A program made the position numbers and the translations under genes. From Symsagittifera roscoffensis (taxonomy: Eukaryota; Xenacoelomorpha; Acoela; Convolutidae): DNA of 64,000 nt. Positions within the stretch are counted from its first letter, which is position 1. Every line of letters starts with the position of its first letter. Below, in pieces: positions 1 through 13,146 of this stretch. Under the pieces are notes generated by a model. That model was not told where the DNA came from. It was given only the letters and a program-made list of their open reading frames with translations, and made no database searches. The stretch spans positions 59,006,487 through 59,070,486 of the forward strand of contig NC_087067.1 of the NCBI RefSeq assembly GCF_963678635.1, written 5' to 3'.

Positions 1-826
1 ACACTGTCTGTGAGGCAAGTGCTATACCAGATCAGTTGCTAGTGAAAAAAATATAATATACAGTTGGATAGTTTTGATGCTCTATGGGATGATTTATGAA
101 GATTGCGGGTCATGATGGAATTTTGAGTTTAAAAAACAAACGATTGGAGATTACTTCAAATAACTGCAAAAGATTACATACTCTCTAATTCAATAGCCCT
201 ATTGATGACACTGTCTGTGAGGCAAGTGCTACACCACATCAGTTGCTAGGGAAAAAATATAAGATACATTTGGATAGTTTTGATGCTCTAAGGGATGATT
301 TACGAAGATTGCGGGTCATGATGGAATTTTGAGTTTAAAAAACAAACGATTGGAGATTACTTTAAATAACTGCAAAAGATTACATATTCTCTAATTCAAT
401 AGCCCTATTGATGACACTGTCTGTGAGGCAAGTGCTACACCAGATCAGTTGCTAGGGAAAAAATATAATATACAGTTGGTTAGTTTTGATGCTCTATGGG
501 ATGATTTAAGAAGATTGTTGGTCATGATGGAATTTTGAGCTTTAAAAACCAACGATTGGAGATTACTTTAAATAACTGCAAAAGTTTACAATTTCTCTAA
601 TTCAATAGCCCTATTGATGACACTGTCTGTGAGGCAAGTGCTATACCAGATCAGTTGCTAGTGAAAAAAATATAATATACAGTTGGATAGTTTTGATGCT
701 CTATGGGATGATTTATGAAGATTGTGGGTCATGATGGAATTTTGAGTTTAAAAAACAAACGAGTGGAGATTACTTTAAATAACTGCAAAAGGTTACATAT
801 TCTCTAATTCAATAGCCCTATTGATG

Positions 827-1449
827 ACACCTTCTGTGAGGCAAGTGCTACACCAGATCTGTTGCTAGGGAAAAACTATATTATGCAGTTGGATAATTTT
901 TTTGATCTTCATTAGATAAATATGAAGATTGCGGATGGTGATTGAAATTTGAGGCTGAAAATCAAACGATGCGGGACTACTTCAAATAACTGCAAAATTT
1001 ATATACTCCCTAAGTCAATAGCCCCATTGATGGCAGTGTCTGTAAGACAAGTGCTGCACCAGATCAGTTGCTAGGGAAAAACCTAAAAATGCCGTTGGAT
1101 AGTTTTCATGCTCCCTTGGAAGATATATCAAGGTTGCGGGTCATGATTGATACTTGAGGCCTAAAATCAAATGATTCGAGATTACTGTATATAACTGCAA
1201 AATTTACATATTCGGTAATTCAAAAGCCCTATTGATGACAGTATCTGTAAGACAAGTGCTGCACCAGATCTAGATCAGTTGCAGGGCGAAAATCATTTTG
1301 TGCTGTTGGTTAATTTTTGTGCTTCCTGGCATGATTTATCAAGACTGCGGGTCATGATGGAAATTTGAGGCTTAAAATCAAACGATTGGAGATTACTTTA
1401 AATAACAGCAAAAGATTACATACTCTCTAATTCAATAGCCCTATTGATG
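827..1449. repeat. Higher-order trio of satellite subtypes 3-4-2, copy 1
   Basis: Three consecutive divergent monomers start at 827, 1033 and 1238. Their order is subtype 3, then 4, then 2. The same ordered trio recurs at 4146 with the same total length (623 bp), which marks it as part of a higher-order repeat rather than random subtype mixing. Confidence 0.8.
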
Positions 1450-4145
1450 ACACTGTCTTTGAGGCAAGTGCTACACCAGATCAGTTGCTAGGGAAAAAAC
1501 TATAATATACAATTGGATAGTTTTGATGCTCTATGGGATGATTTATGAAGATTGCTGGTCATGATGGAATTTTGAGCTTTAAAAACAAACGATTGGAGAT
1601 TACTTTAAATAACTGCAAAAGTTTACATATTCTCTAATTCAATAGCCCTATTGGTGGCGGTATCTGTAAGACAAGTGCTGCACCAGATCCAGATCAGTTG
1701 CAGGGCGAAAATCATTTTGTGCTGTTGGTTAATTTTTGTGCTTCCTGGCATGATTTATCAAGACTGCGGGTCATGATGGAAATTTGAGGCTTAAAATCAA
1801 ACGATTGGAGATTACTTTAAATAACAGCAAAAGATTACATACTCTCTAATTCAATAGCCCTATTGATGACACTGTCTGTGATGCAAGTGCTACACCAGAT
1901 CAGTTGCTAGGGAAAAAACTATAATATACAATTGGATGGTTTTGATGCTCTCTGGGATGGTTTATGAAGATTGCGGGTCATGATGGAATTTTGAGACTTG
2001 AAAACAAACGATCGGAGATTACTTTAAATAACTGCAAAAGCTTACATATTCTATAACTCAATAGCCCTATTGATGGCGGTATCTGTAAGACAAGTGCTGC
2101 ACCAGATCCAGATCAGTTGCAGGGGGGAAATTATTTTATGCTGTTGGTTAATTTTTGTGCTTCCTGGCATGATTTATCAAGACTGCGGGTCGTGATGGAA
2201 ATTTGAGGCTTAAAATCAAACCATTGGAGATTACTTTAAATAACTGCAAAGGATTACATACTCTCTAATTCAATAGCCCTATTGCTGACACTGTCTGTGA
2301 GGCAAGTGCTATACCAGATCAGTTGCTAGTGAAAAAAATATAATATACAGTTGGATAGTTTTGATGCTCTATGGGATGATTTATGAAGATTGCTGGTCAT
2401 GATGGAATTTTGAGCTTTAAAAACAAACGATTGGAGATTACTTTAAATAACTGCAAAATATTACATATTCTCTAATTCAATAGCCCTATTGATGACTCTG
2501 TCTGTGAGGCAAGTGCTACACCACATCAGTTGCTAGGGAAAAAATATAAGATACAGTTGGATAGTTTTGATGCTCTATGGGATGATTTATGAAGATTGCG
2601 GGTCATGATGGAATTTTGAGTTTAAAAAACAAACGATTGGAGATTACTTTAAATAACTGCGAAAGATTACATATTCTCTAATTCAATAACCCTATTGATG
2701 ACACCTTCTGTGAGGCAAGTGCTACACCAGATCAGTTGCTAGGGAAAAAATATAATATACAGTTGGTTAGTTTTGATGCTCTATGGGATGATTTAAGAAG
2801 ATTGCTGGTCATGATGGAATTTTGAGCTTTAAAAACCAACGATTGGAGATTACTTTAAATAACTGCAAAAGTTTACAATTTCTCTAATTCAATAGCCCTA
2901 TTGATGACACTGTCTGTGAGGCAAGTGCTATACCAGATCAGTTGCTAGTGAAAAAAATATAATATACAGTTGGATAGTTTTGATGCTCTATGGGATGATT
3001 TATGAAGATTGCGGGTCATGATGGAATTTTGAGTTTAAAAAACAACGAGTGGAGATTACTTTAAATAACTGCAAAAGGTTACATATTCTCTAATTCAATA
3101 GCCCTATTGATGACACTGTCTGTGAGGCAAGTTCTATACCAGATCAGTTGCTAGTGAAAAAAATATAATATACAGTTGGATAGTTTTGATGCTCTATGGG
3201 ATGATTTATGAAGATTGCTGGTCATGATGGAATTTTGAGCTTTAAAAACAAACGATTGGAGATTACTTTAAATAACTGCAAAAAATTACATATTCTCTAA
3301 TTCAATAGCCCTATTGATGACACCTTCTGTGAGGCAAGTGCTACACCAGATCAGTTGCTAGGGAAAAAATATAATATACAGTTGGTTAGTTTTGATGCTC
3401 TATGGGATGATTTAAGAAGATTGCTGGTCATGATGGAATTTTGAGCTTTAAAAACCAACGATTGGAGATTACTTTAAATAACTGCAAAAGTTTACAATTT
3501 CTCTAATTCAATAGCCCTATTGATGACACTGTCTGTGAGGCAAGTGCTATACCAGATCAGTTGCTAGTGAAAAACATATAATATACAGTTGGATAGTTTT
3601 GATGATCTATGGGATGATTTATGAAGATTGCGGGTCGTGATGGAATTTTGAGTTTAAAAAACAAACGAGTGGAGATTACTTTAAATAACTGCGAAAGATT
3701 ACATATTCTCTAATTCAATAGCCCTATTGATGACACCTTCTGTGAGGCAAGTGCTACACCAGATCAGTTGCTAGGGAAAAAAAATAATATACAGTTGGTT
3801 AGTTTTGATGCTCTATGGGATGATTTAAGAAGATTGCTGGTCATGATGGAATTTTGAGCTTTAAAAACCAACGATTGGAGATTACTTTAAATAACTGCAA
3901 AAGTTTACAATTTCTCTAATTCAATAGCCCTATTGATGACACTGTCTGTGAGGCAAGTGCTATACCAGATCATTTGCTAGTGAAAAAAATATAATATACA
4001 GTTGGATAGTTTTGATGCTCTATGGGATGATTTATGAAGATTGCGGGTCATGATGGAATTTTGAGTTTAAAAAACAAACGAGTGGAGATTACTTTAAATA
4101 ACTGCAAAAGGTTACATATTCTCTAATTCAATAGCCCTATTGATG

Positions 4146-4768
4146 ACACCTTCTGTGAGGCAAGTGCTACACCAGATCTGTTGCTAGGGAAAAACTATAA
4201 TATGCAGTTGGATAATTTTTTTGATCTTCATTAGATAAATATGAAGATTGCGGATGGTGATTGAAATTTGAGGCTGAAAATCAAACGATGCGGGACTACT
4301 TCAAATAACTGCAAAATTTATATACTCCCTAAGTCAATAGCCCCATTGATGGCAGTGTCTGTAAGACAAGTGCTGCACCAGATCAGTTGCTAGGGAAAAA
4401 CCTAAAAATGCCGTTGGATAGTTTTCATGCTCCCTTGGAAGATGTATCAAGGTTGCGGGACATGATTGATACTTGAGGCCTAAAATCAAATCATTCGAGA
4501 TTACTGTATATAACTGCAAAATTTACATATTCCGTAATTCAAAAGCCCTATTGATGACAGTATCTGTAAGACAAGTGCTGCACCAGATCTAGATCAGTTG
4601 CAGGGCGAAAATCATTTTATGCTGTTGGTTAATTTTTGTGCTTCCTGGCATGATTTATCAAGACTGCGGGTCATGATGGAAATTTGAGGCTTAAAATCAA
4701 ACGATTGGAGATTACTTTAAATAACAGCAAAAGATTACATACTGTCTAATTCAATAGCCCTATTGATG
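4146..4768. repeat. Higher-order trio of satellite subtypes 3-4-2, copy 2
   Basis: Monomers start at 4146, 4352 and 4557 in the order subtype 3, 4, 2. The offset from copy 1 is 3319 bp, about 16 monomers. Sequence is nearly identical to copy 1, for example the shared ATTAGATAAATATGAAG and CCTAAAAATGCCGTTGG blocks, so the duplication is recent relative to subtype divergence. Confidence 0.8.
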
Positions 4769-6840
4769 ACACTGTCTTTGAGGCAAGTGCTACACCAGAT
4801 CAGTTGCTAGGGAAAAAACTATAATATACAATTGGATAGTTTTGATGCTCTATGGGATGATTTATGAAGATTGCTGGTCATGATGGAATTTTGAGCTTTA
4901 AAAACAAACGATTGGAGATTACTTTAAATAACTGCAAAAGTTTACATATTCTCTAATTCAATAGCCCTATTGATGACACTGTCTGTGATGTAAGTGCTAC
5001 ACCAGATCAGTTGCTAGGGAAAAAACTATACTATACAATTGGATGGTTTTGATGCTCTCTGGGATGGTTTATGAAGATTGCGGGTCATGATGGAATTTTG
5101 AGACTTGAAAACAAAAGATCGGAGATTACTTTAAATAACTGCAAAAGCTTACATATTCTCTAACTCAATAGCCCTATTGATGGCGGTATCTGTAAGACAA
5201 GTGCTGCACCAGATCCAGATCAGTTGTAGGGGGGAAATTATTTTATGCTGTTGGTTAATTTTTGTGCTTCCTGGCATGATTTATCAAGACTGCGGGTCGT
5301 GATGGAAATTTGAGGCTTAAAATCAAACGATTGGAGATTACTTTAAATAACTGCAAAGGATTACATACTCTCTAATTCAATAGCCCTATTGATGACACTG
5401 TCTTTGAGGCAAGTGCTACACCAGATCAGTTGCTAGGGAAAAAACTATAATATACAATTGGATAGTTTTGATGCTCTATGGGATGATTTATGAAGATTGA
5501 TGGTCATGATGGAATTTTGAGCTTTAAAACAAACGATTGGAGATTACTTTAAATAACTGCAAAAGTTTACATATTCTCTAATTCAATAGCCCTATTGATG
5601 ACACTGTCTGTGATGCAAGTGCTACACCAGATCAGTTGCTAGGGAAAAAACTATAATATACAATTGGATGGTTTTGATGCTCTCTGGGATGGTTTATGAA
5701 GATTGCGGGTCATGATGGAATTTTGAGGCTTAAAATCAAACGATTGGAGATTACTTTAAACAACTGCAAAAGATTACATATTCTCTAATTCAATAGCCCT
5801 ATTGATGACACTGTCTGTGAGGCAAGTGCTACACCAGATCTGTTGCTAGGGAAAAAACTATAATATAGAATTGGATAGTTTTGATGCTCTATGGGATGAT
5901 TTATGAAGATTGCGGGTCATGATGGAATTTTGAGCTTTAAAAACAAACGACTGGAGATTACTTTAATTACCTGCAAAAGCTTACATATCTCTAATTCAAT
6001 AGCCCTATTGATGACACTGTCTGTGATGCAAGTGCTACACCAGATCAGTTGCTAGGGAAAAAACTATAATATACAATTGGATGGTTTTGATGCTCTCTGG
6101 GATGGTTTATGAAGATTGCGGGTCATGATGGAATTTTGAGGCTTAAAATCAAACGATTGGAGATTACTTTAAACAACTGCAAAAGATTACATATTCTCTA
6201 ATTCAATAGCCCTATTGATGACACTGTCTGTGAGGCAAGTGCTACACCAGATCAGTTGCTAGGGAAAAAACTATAATATACAATTGGATAGTTTTGATGC
6301 TCTATGGGATGATTTATGAAGATTGCTGGTCATGATGGAATTTTGAGCTTTAAAACAAACGATTGGAGATTACTTTAAATAACTGCAAAAGCTTACATAT
6401 TCTCTAATTCAATAGCCCTATTGATGACACTGTCTGTGATGCAAGTGCTACACCAGATCAGTTGCTAGGGAAAAAACTATAATATACAATTGGATGGTTT
6501 TGATGCTCTCTGGGATGGTTTATGAAGATTGCGGGTCATGATGGAATTTTGAGGCTTAAAATCAAACGATTGGAGATTACTTTAAACAACTGCAAAAGAT
6601 TACATATTCTCTAATTCAATAACCCTATTGATGACACTGTCTGTGAGGCAAGTGCTACACCAGATCAGTTGCTAGGGAAAAAACTATAATATAGAATTGG
6701 ATAGTTTTGATGCTCTATGGGATGATTTATGAAGATTGCGGGTCATGATGGAATTTTGAGCTTTAAAAACAAACGATTGGAGATTACTCTGAATAACTGC
6801 AAAAGTTTACATATTCTCTAATTCAATAGCCCTATTGATG

Positions 6841-7471
6841 ACACTGTCTTTGAGGCAAGTGCTACACCAGATCAGTTGCTAGGGAAAAAGTATAATATGC
6901 AGTTGGATAATTTTTTTGATCTTCATTAGATAAATATGAAAATTGCGGATGGTGATTGAAATTTGAGGCTGAAAATCAAACGATGCGGGACTACTTTAAA
7001 TAACTGCAAAATTTATATACTCCCTAATTCAATAGCCCCATTGATGGCAGTGTCTGTAAGACAAGTGCTGCACCAGATCAGTTGCTAGGGAAAAACTACA
7101 AAATGCCCTTGGATAGTTTTTATGCTCCCTTGGAAGATATATCAAGGTTGCGGGTCATGATTGATACTTGAGGCCTAAAATCAAACGATTCGAGATTACT
7201 GTAAATAACTACAAAATTTACATATTCCGTAATTCAAAAGCCCTATTGATGGCAGTATCTGTAAGACAAGTGCTGTACCAAATCCAGATCAGTTGCAGGG
7301 GTAAAATCATTTTATGCTGTTGGTTAATTTTTGTGCTTCCTGGCATGATTTATCAAGAGTGCGGGTCATGATGGAAATTTGAGGCTTAAAATCAAACGAT
7401 TGGAGATTACTGCAAATAACTGCAAAAGTTTACATAATCTCTAATTCAATAATTCAATAGCTCTATTGATG
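6841..7471. repeat. Higher-order trio of satellite subtypes 3-4-2, copy 3
   Basis: Monomers start at 6841, 7047 and 7252 in the same 3-4-2 order, about 2.7 kb (13 monomers) after copy 2. A further type 2 monomer follows at 7472, which differs from copies 1 and 2. An incomplete 4-2 pair occurs near 9.81-10.1 kb. Confidence 0.75.
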
Positions 7472-10423
7472 GCAGTATCTGTAAGACAAGTGCTGCACCA
7501 GATCTAGATCAGTTGCAGGGGGGAAAATCATTTTATGCTGTTGGTTAATTTTTGTGCTTCCTGGCATGATTTATCAATACTGCGGGTCATGATGGAAATT
7601 TGAGGCTGAAAATCAAACGATTGGAGATTAGTTTAAATAACTGCAAAAAATTACATACTCTCTAATTCAATAGCCCTATTGATGACACTGTCTTTCAAGC
7701 AAATGCTACACCAGATCTGTTGCTAGGCAAAAAACTATAAAATACAATTGGATAGTTTTGATGCTCTATGGGATGATTTATGAAGATTGCTGGTCATGAT
7801 GGAATTTTGAGCTTTAAAAACAGACGATTGGAGATTACTTTAAATAACTGCAAAAGTTTACATATTCTCTAATTCAGTAGCCCTATTGATGACAATGTCT
7901 GTGAGGCATGTGCTACACCAGATCAGTTGCTAGGGAAAAAACCAGAACATACAATTGGATAGTTTTGATGCTCTATGGGATGATTTATGAAGTTTGCTGG
8001 TCATGATGGAATTTTGAGCTTTAAAAACAAACGATTGGAGATTACTTTAAATAACTGCAAAAGTTTACATATTCTCTAATTCAAAAGCCCTATTGATGAC
8101 ACTGTCTGTGAGGCAGGTGCTACACCAGATCAGTTGCTAGGGAAAAATATAATATACAATTGGATAGTTTTGATGCTCTATGGGATGATTTTTGAAGATT
8201 GCTGGTCATGATGGAATTTTGAGCTTTAAAAACAAACGATTGGTGATTCCTTTAAATAACTGCAAAAGTTTACATATTCTCTAATTCATTAGCCCTATTG
8301 ATGGCAGTATCTGTAAGACAAGTGCTGCACCAGATCTAGATCAGTTGCAGGGGGGGAAATCATTTTATGCTGTTGGTTAATTTTTGTGCTTCCTGGCATG
8401 ATTTATCAATACTGCGGGTCATGATGGAAATTTGAGGCTGAAAATCAAAGGATTGGAGATTACTTTAAATAACTGCAAAAGATTACATACTCTCTAATTC
8501 AATAGCCCTTTTGATGACACTGTCTTTCAGGCAAATGCTACACCAGATCAGTTGCTAGGGAAAAAACTATAAAATACAATTGGATAGTTTTGATGCTCTA
8601 TGAGATGATTTATGAAGATTGCTGCTCATGATGGAATTTTGAGCTTTAAAAACAGACGATTGGAGACTACTTTAAATAACTGCAAAAGTTTACATATTCT
8701 CTAATTCAATAGCCCTATTGATGACACTGTCTGTGAGGCATGTGCTACACCAGATCAGTTGCTAGGGAAAAAACTATGATATACAATTGGATAGTTTTGA
8801 TGCTCTATGGGATGATTTATGAAGATTGCTGGTCATGATGGAATTTTGAGCTTTAAAAACAAACGATTGGAGATTACTTTAAATAACTGCAAAAGTTTAC
8901 ATATTCTCTAATTCAATAGCCCTATTGATGACACTGTCTGTGAGGCAGGTGCTACACTAGATCAGTTGCTAGGGAAAAAACTATAATATACAATTGAATA
9001 GTTTTGATGCTCAATAGGATGATTTATGAAGATTGCGGGCCATGATGGAAATTTGAGGCTGAAAATCAAAGGATTGGAGATTACTTTAAATAACTGCAAA
9101 AGATTACATACTCTCTTATTCAATAGCCCTATTGATGACACTGTCTTTCAGGCAAATGCTACACCAGATCAGTTGCTAGGGAAAAAACTATAAAATACAA
9201 TTGGATAGTTTTGATGCTCTATGGGATGATTTTTGAAGATTGCTGGTCATGATGGAATTTTGAGCTTTAAAAACAGACGATTGGAGATTACTTTAAATAA
9301 CTGCAAAAGTTTACATATTCTCTAATTCAATAGCCCTATTGATGACACTGTCTGTGAGTCAGGTGCTACACTAGATCAGTTGCTAGGGAAAAAACTATAA
9401 TATACAATTGAATAGTTTTGATGCTCAATAGGATGATTTATGAAGATTGCGGGCCATGATGGAATTTTGAGGCTTGAAAACAAACGATTGGAGATTACTT
9501 TAAAAAACTGCAAAAAATTCCATATTCTCTAATTCAATAGCCCTATTGATGGCAGTATCTGTAAGACAAGTGCTGCACCAGATCTAGATCAGTTGCAGGG
9601 GGAAAATCATTTTATGCTGTTGGTTAATTTTTGTGCTTCCTGGCATGATTTATCAAGACTGCGGGTCATGATGGAATTTTGATGCCTAAAATCAAACGAT
9701 TGGAGATTACTTTAAATAACTGCAAAAGATTACATACTCTCTAATTCAATAGCCCTATTGATGACACTGTCTTTGAGGCAAGTGCTACACCAGATCAGTT
9801 GCTAGGGAAAAAACTTTAAAATGCCGTTGGATAGTTTTTATGCTCCCTTCGAAGATATATCAAGGTTGCGGGTCATGATTGATACTTGAGGCCTAAAATC
9901 AAACGATTCGAGATTACTGTAAATAACTGCAAAATTTACATATTCCGTAATTCAAAAGCCCTATTGATGGCAGTATCTGTAAGACAAGTGCTGTACCAAA
10001 TCCAGATCAGTTGCAGGGGGAAAATCATTTTATGATGTTGGTTAATTTGTGTGCTTCCTGGCATGATTTATCTAGACTGCGGGTCATGAAGGAAATTTGA
10101 GGCTTAAAATCAAACGATTGAAGATTACTTTAAATAACTGCAAAAGATTACATATTCTCTAATTCAATAGCCCTATTGATGAAACGTCTGTGAGGCAAGT
10201 GCTACACCAGATCAGTTGCTAGGGAAAAAACTATAATATACAATTGGATAGTTTTGATGCTCTATGGGATGATTTATGAAGATTGCTGGTCATGAAGGAA
10301 ATTTGAGGCTTAAAATCAAACGATTGGAGATTACTTTAAATAACTGAAAAAGATTACATATTCTCTAATTCAATAGCCCTATTGATGACACTGTCTGTGA
10401 GGCAAGTGCTACACCAGATCAGT

Positions 10424-10623
10424 NNNNNNNNNNNNNNNNNNNNNNNNNNNNNNNNNNNNNNNNNNNNNNNNNNNNNNNNNNNNNNNNNNNNNNNNNNNNN
10501 NNNNNNNNNNNNNNNNNNNNNNNNNNNNNNNNNNNNNNNNNNNNNNNNNNNNNNNNNNNNNNNNNNNNNNNNNNNNNNNNNNNNNNNNNNNNNNNNNNNN
10601 NNNNNNNNNNNNNNNNNNNNNNN
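10424..10623. other. Assembly gap (200 N)
   Basis: Exactly 200 undetermined bases separate the 206 bp satellite from the GATA microsatellite. The round number suggests a placeholder, so the true distance and the true junction between the two arrays are unknown. Confidence 0.99.
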
Positions 10624-11476
<853 letters not shown>

Positions 11477-13146
11477 GGTTCGCGATTACTATCATTTAAA
11501 CCAACTGCCTCCTGCAGTTAAATTAACACCTTACTACTAACTAACATTCTCCCTGCAATATGGGGGGGAAGAGTACACTCAAAGGATGTAGATCTAATTT
11601 CCAATATATATATGCGGTTTTAATGAGTTGTTAAAAATTCGAAGCACCGGAAGTGCGTTACACGCTAGTTCTTTTTAAGCAGACAATTGAAAGTTCCTTT
11701 TGATACATCCGGTTGTTCTTGATGGACATGCAGTTCATTTTTTCCGACATTTTCAGCGATTTCTCTAGGTGAATTTTGGAGTTTTCCATTAATTTTGAAA
11801 TGAAACATTTCTTTTTTGTATCCTTTTCGTCTAATAGCTATCAGAAAAAAATTGAGTAGAACTTGTGTAGATTGATTGCTTCATGTTTTTGGCATTTCAG
11901 TTCTATAAAAACTTTTAAATGTTTTCCTGAATTTCAGCAGACGATTTCCAAATAAATTATTTAATTGTTTCCTATTTTGTTCGAGCCAGTTCTTTCGAAC
12001 TTCGGCATGTAGTGTGGTATCGCAAGTGGTTTGCCTCGGTGTTTTATTTTTGAAGTAGAGTTGCGTTGCACGCTAGTAAACTTTAATGAGGAAACAATGC
12101 TTATAGTATGATTGATTAATTAATTAAAATTCTCGAATATCCGTACGGTTGTAGGTTGATCATCAATAAAAAAATTTTGCTATGTCTGGACTAGATTTGA
12201 TTTTCGGCTTAATGAGATTTTTTAATTTCTACAAACAGCCGGGAGTGTTTCAACTTCCGGTTCAACCGTTGTATTTGGCTCAAATTTTAATACAAGATGT
12301 ATCTTTCCATTACCTATCCTTCCTCCAAGTTTCAGCTCCCTGCGTTCATTAGTGGCCGAGAAACGAGTGGTGTTCATTAGTGGCGTTCATTAGTGGTCTT
12401 AGGGGTCTGGGGTTCCAAACTTAAGCTCTTCTTAACTAGGCCTACAACATACAAATATTTGAGCCCAATACCGCCGCTAGCTTCCGAGTTCTGATAGGGC
12501 CATTTACACTTCCGAGGACCATTATCACTTGCCCCTCCCCCACGCCCCGAGGTTCTGAGGTGTCTCGTTTTTTGTATGCCCGGGTTAAATTATCTCTAGC
12601 ATCGCTCCTCTGAATTTCATAACATTAGCTTTCTTAGCTCCGATTTTTTTTTTTGGGGGGGTCGCCAATTTTGTCAAATTTTGTTTTCTTGCATAGGAGG
12701 GACGAAATCGTCGAAGATTGAACTATTTCGAACTTTACCCTGTTTGCTCTACTACTTAACTTAATGACGGATCATTCTTACGCTCGGGTTACTATAGCAT
12801 GTAATACAGTAGAATCACCAATTCTACAGTCTTCCATTCTAGCCTATTATTCTCCCGAAAAATGCTAGAAACAAAAACTTTTTTTCTTCTTTTAAGCTGG
12901 TAATCTAATTGTCCCGGCCGCTAACTTCTCACTCGGGGCTTTCTTTTCTCGAACCCTGGCTGCTCTGTACAGTACTTTGCTGCTCGCCCCGTGATTCGTG
13001 CTCTTCCGACTGTATCCCACTCGTCAATCAATAATCGATCGCAATAACAATTCCAAATATAAGAATGATTTAAGAAATGAACATAACCAAATACAGAGTA
13101 GCCTATAATTGGCTGAAATATAAATTAATAATTTAATTAAAGAAAG
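11477..13146. repeat. 2.4 kb tandem unit, chimeric first copy
   Basis: The start (GGTTCGCGATTACTAT, then CCAACTGCCTCCTGCAG) matches the start of the units at 13147, 15562, 16721 and 19132. After about 75 bp the unit is replaced by a separate dispersed repeat (11551-12260). Unit sequence resumes at the ACTTCCGGTTCAACC block, which corresponds to about 14665 in the next unit. About 1.4 kb of the unit is therefore missing here. The 3' part (12261-13146) follows the other units closely, including GCTCCTCTGAATTTCATAAC and AATACAGTAGAATCACCAA. No coding potential is recognised. Confidence 0.85.
11551..12260 (+). repeat. Dispersed repeat, left arm of 0.7 kb inverted pair
   Basis: This segment is the reverse complement, with scattered differences, of 23020-23744. 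Diagnostic shared pieces include CCCTGCAAT at the outer edge, TGCGTTACACGCTAG, GGCATGTAGTGTGGTATCG, AACCTACAACCGTACGG (complement) and ACAAACAGCCGGGAG near the inner edge. Internally it carries two related direct motifs about 0.4 kb apart, GAAGCACCGGAAGTGCGTT and GAAGTAGAGTTGCGTT, each followed by a CACGCTAGT block. It sits inside the first 2.4 kb unit. No transposase reading frame is seen; it behaves like a non-autonomous dispersed element. Confidence 0.85.

Larger units (their letters stand above)
1..10423. repeat. Satellite array, about 206 bp monomer
   Basis: The whole stretch is one head-to-tail tandem array. The landmark ACACTGTCTGTGAGGCAAG recurs at 1, 208, 414 and 620 and onward to the gap, giving a 206-207 bp period and about 50 monomers. 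At least four subtypes are visible. Type 1 has a TATAATATACA block. Type 2 has a 6 bp AGATCT/CAGATC duplication followed by TGCTGTTGGTTAATTTTTG. Type 3 has TGATCTTCATTAGATAAATATG. Type 4 has GCTCCCTTGGAAGATATAT. The monomer is AT-rich and stops are frequent in every frame, so it is not coding. It starts before the window and runs into the assembly gap. The length is close to a nucleosome repeat, which is common for satellites, but centromeric or heterochromatic function cannot be told from sequence. Confidence 0.97.

Noticed and set aside
1-10423. Hammerhead ribozyme in the 206 bp satellite (TTGATGACAC...GTGAGGCAA region)
   Set aside because: The first core base is not C, the GAAA box is absent and the putative stem is only 3 bp; subtypes with TTGATGGCAG lose it altogether.
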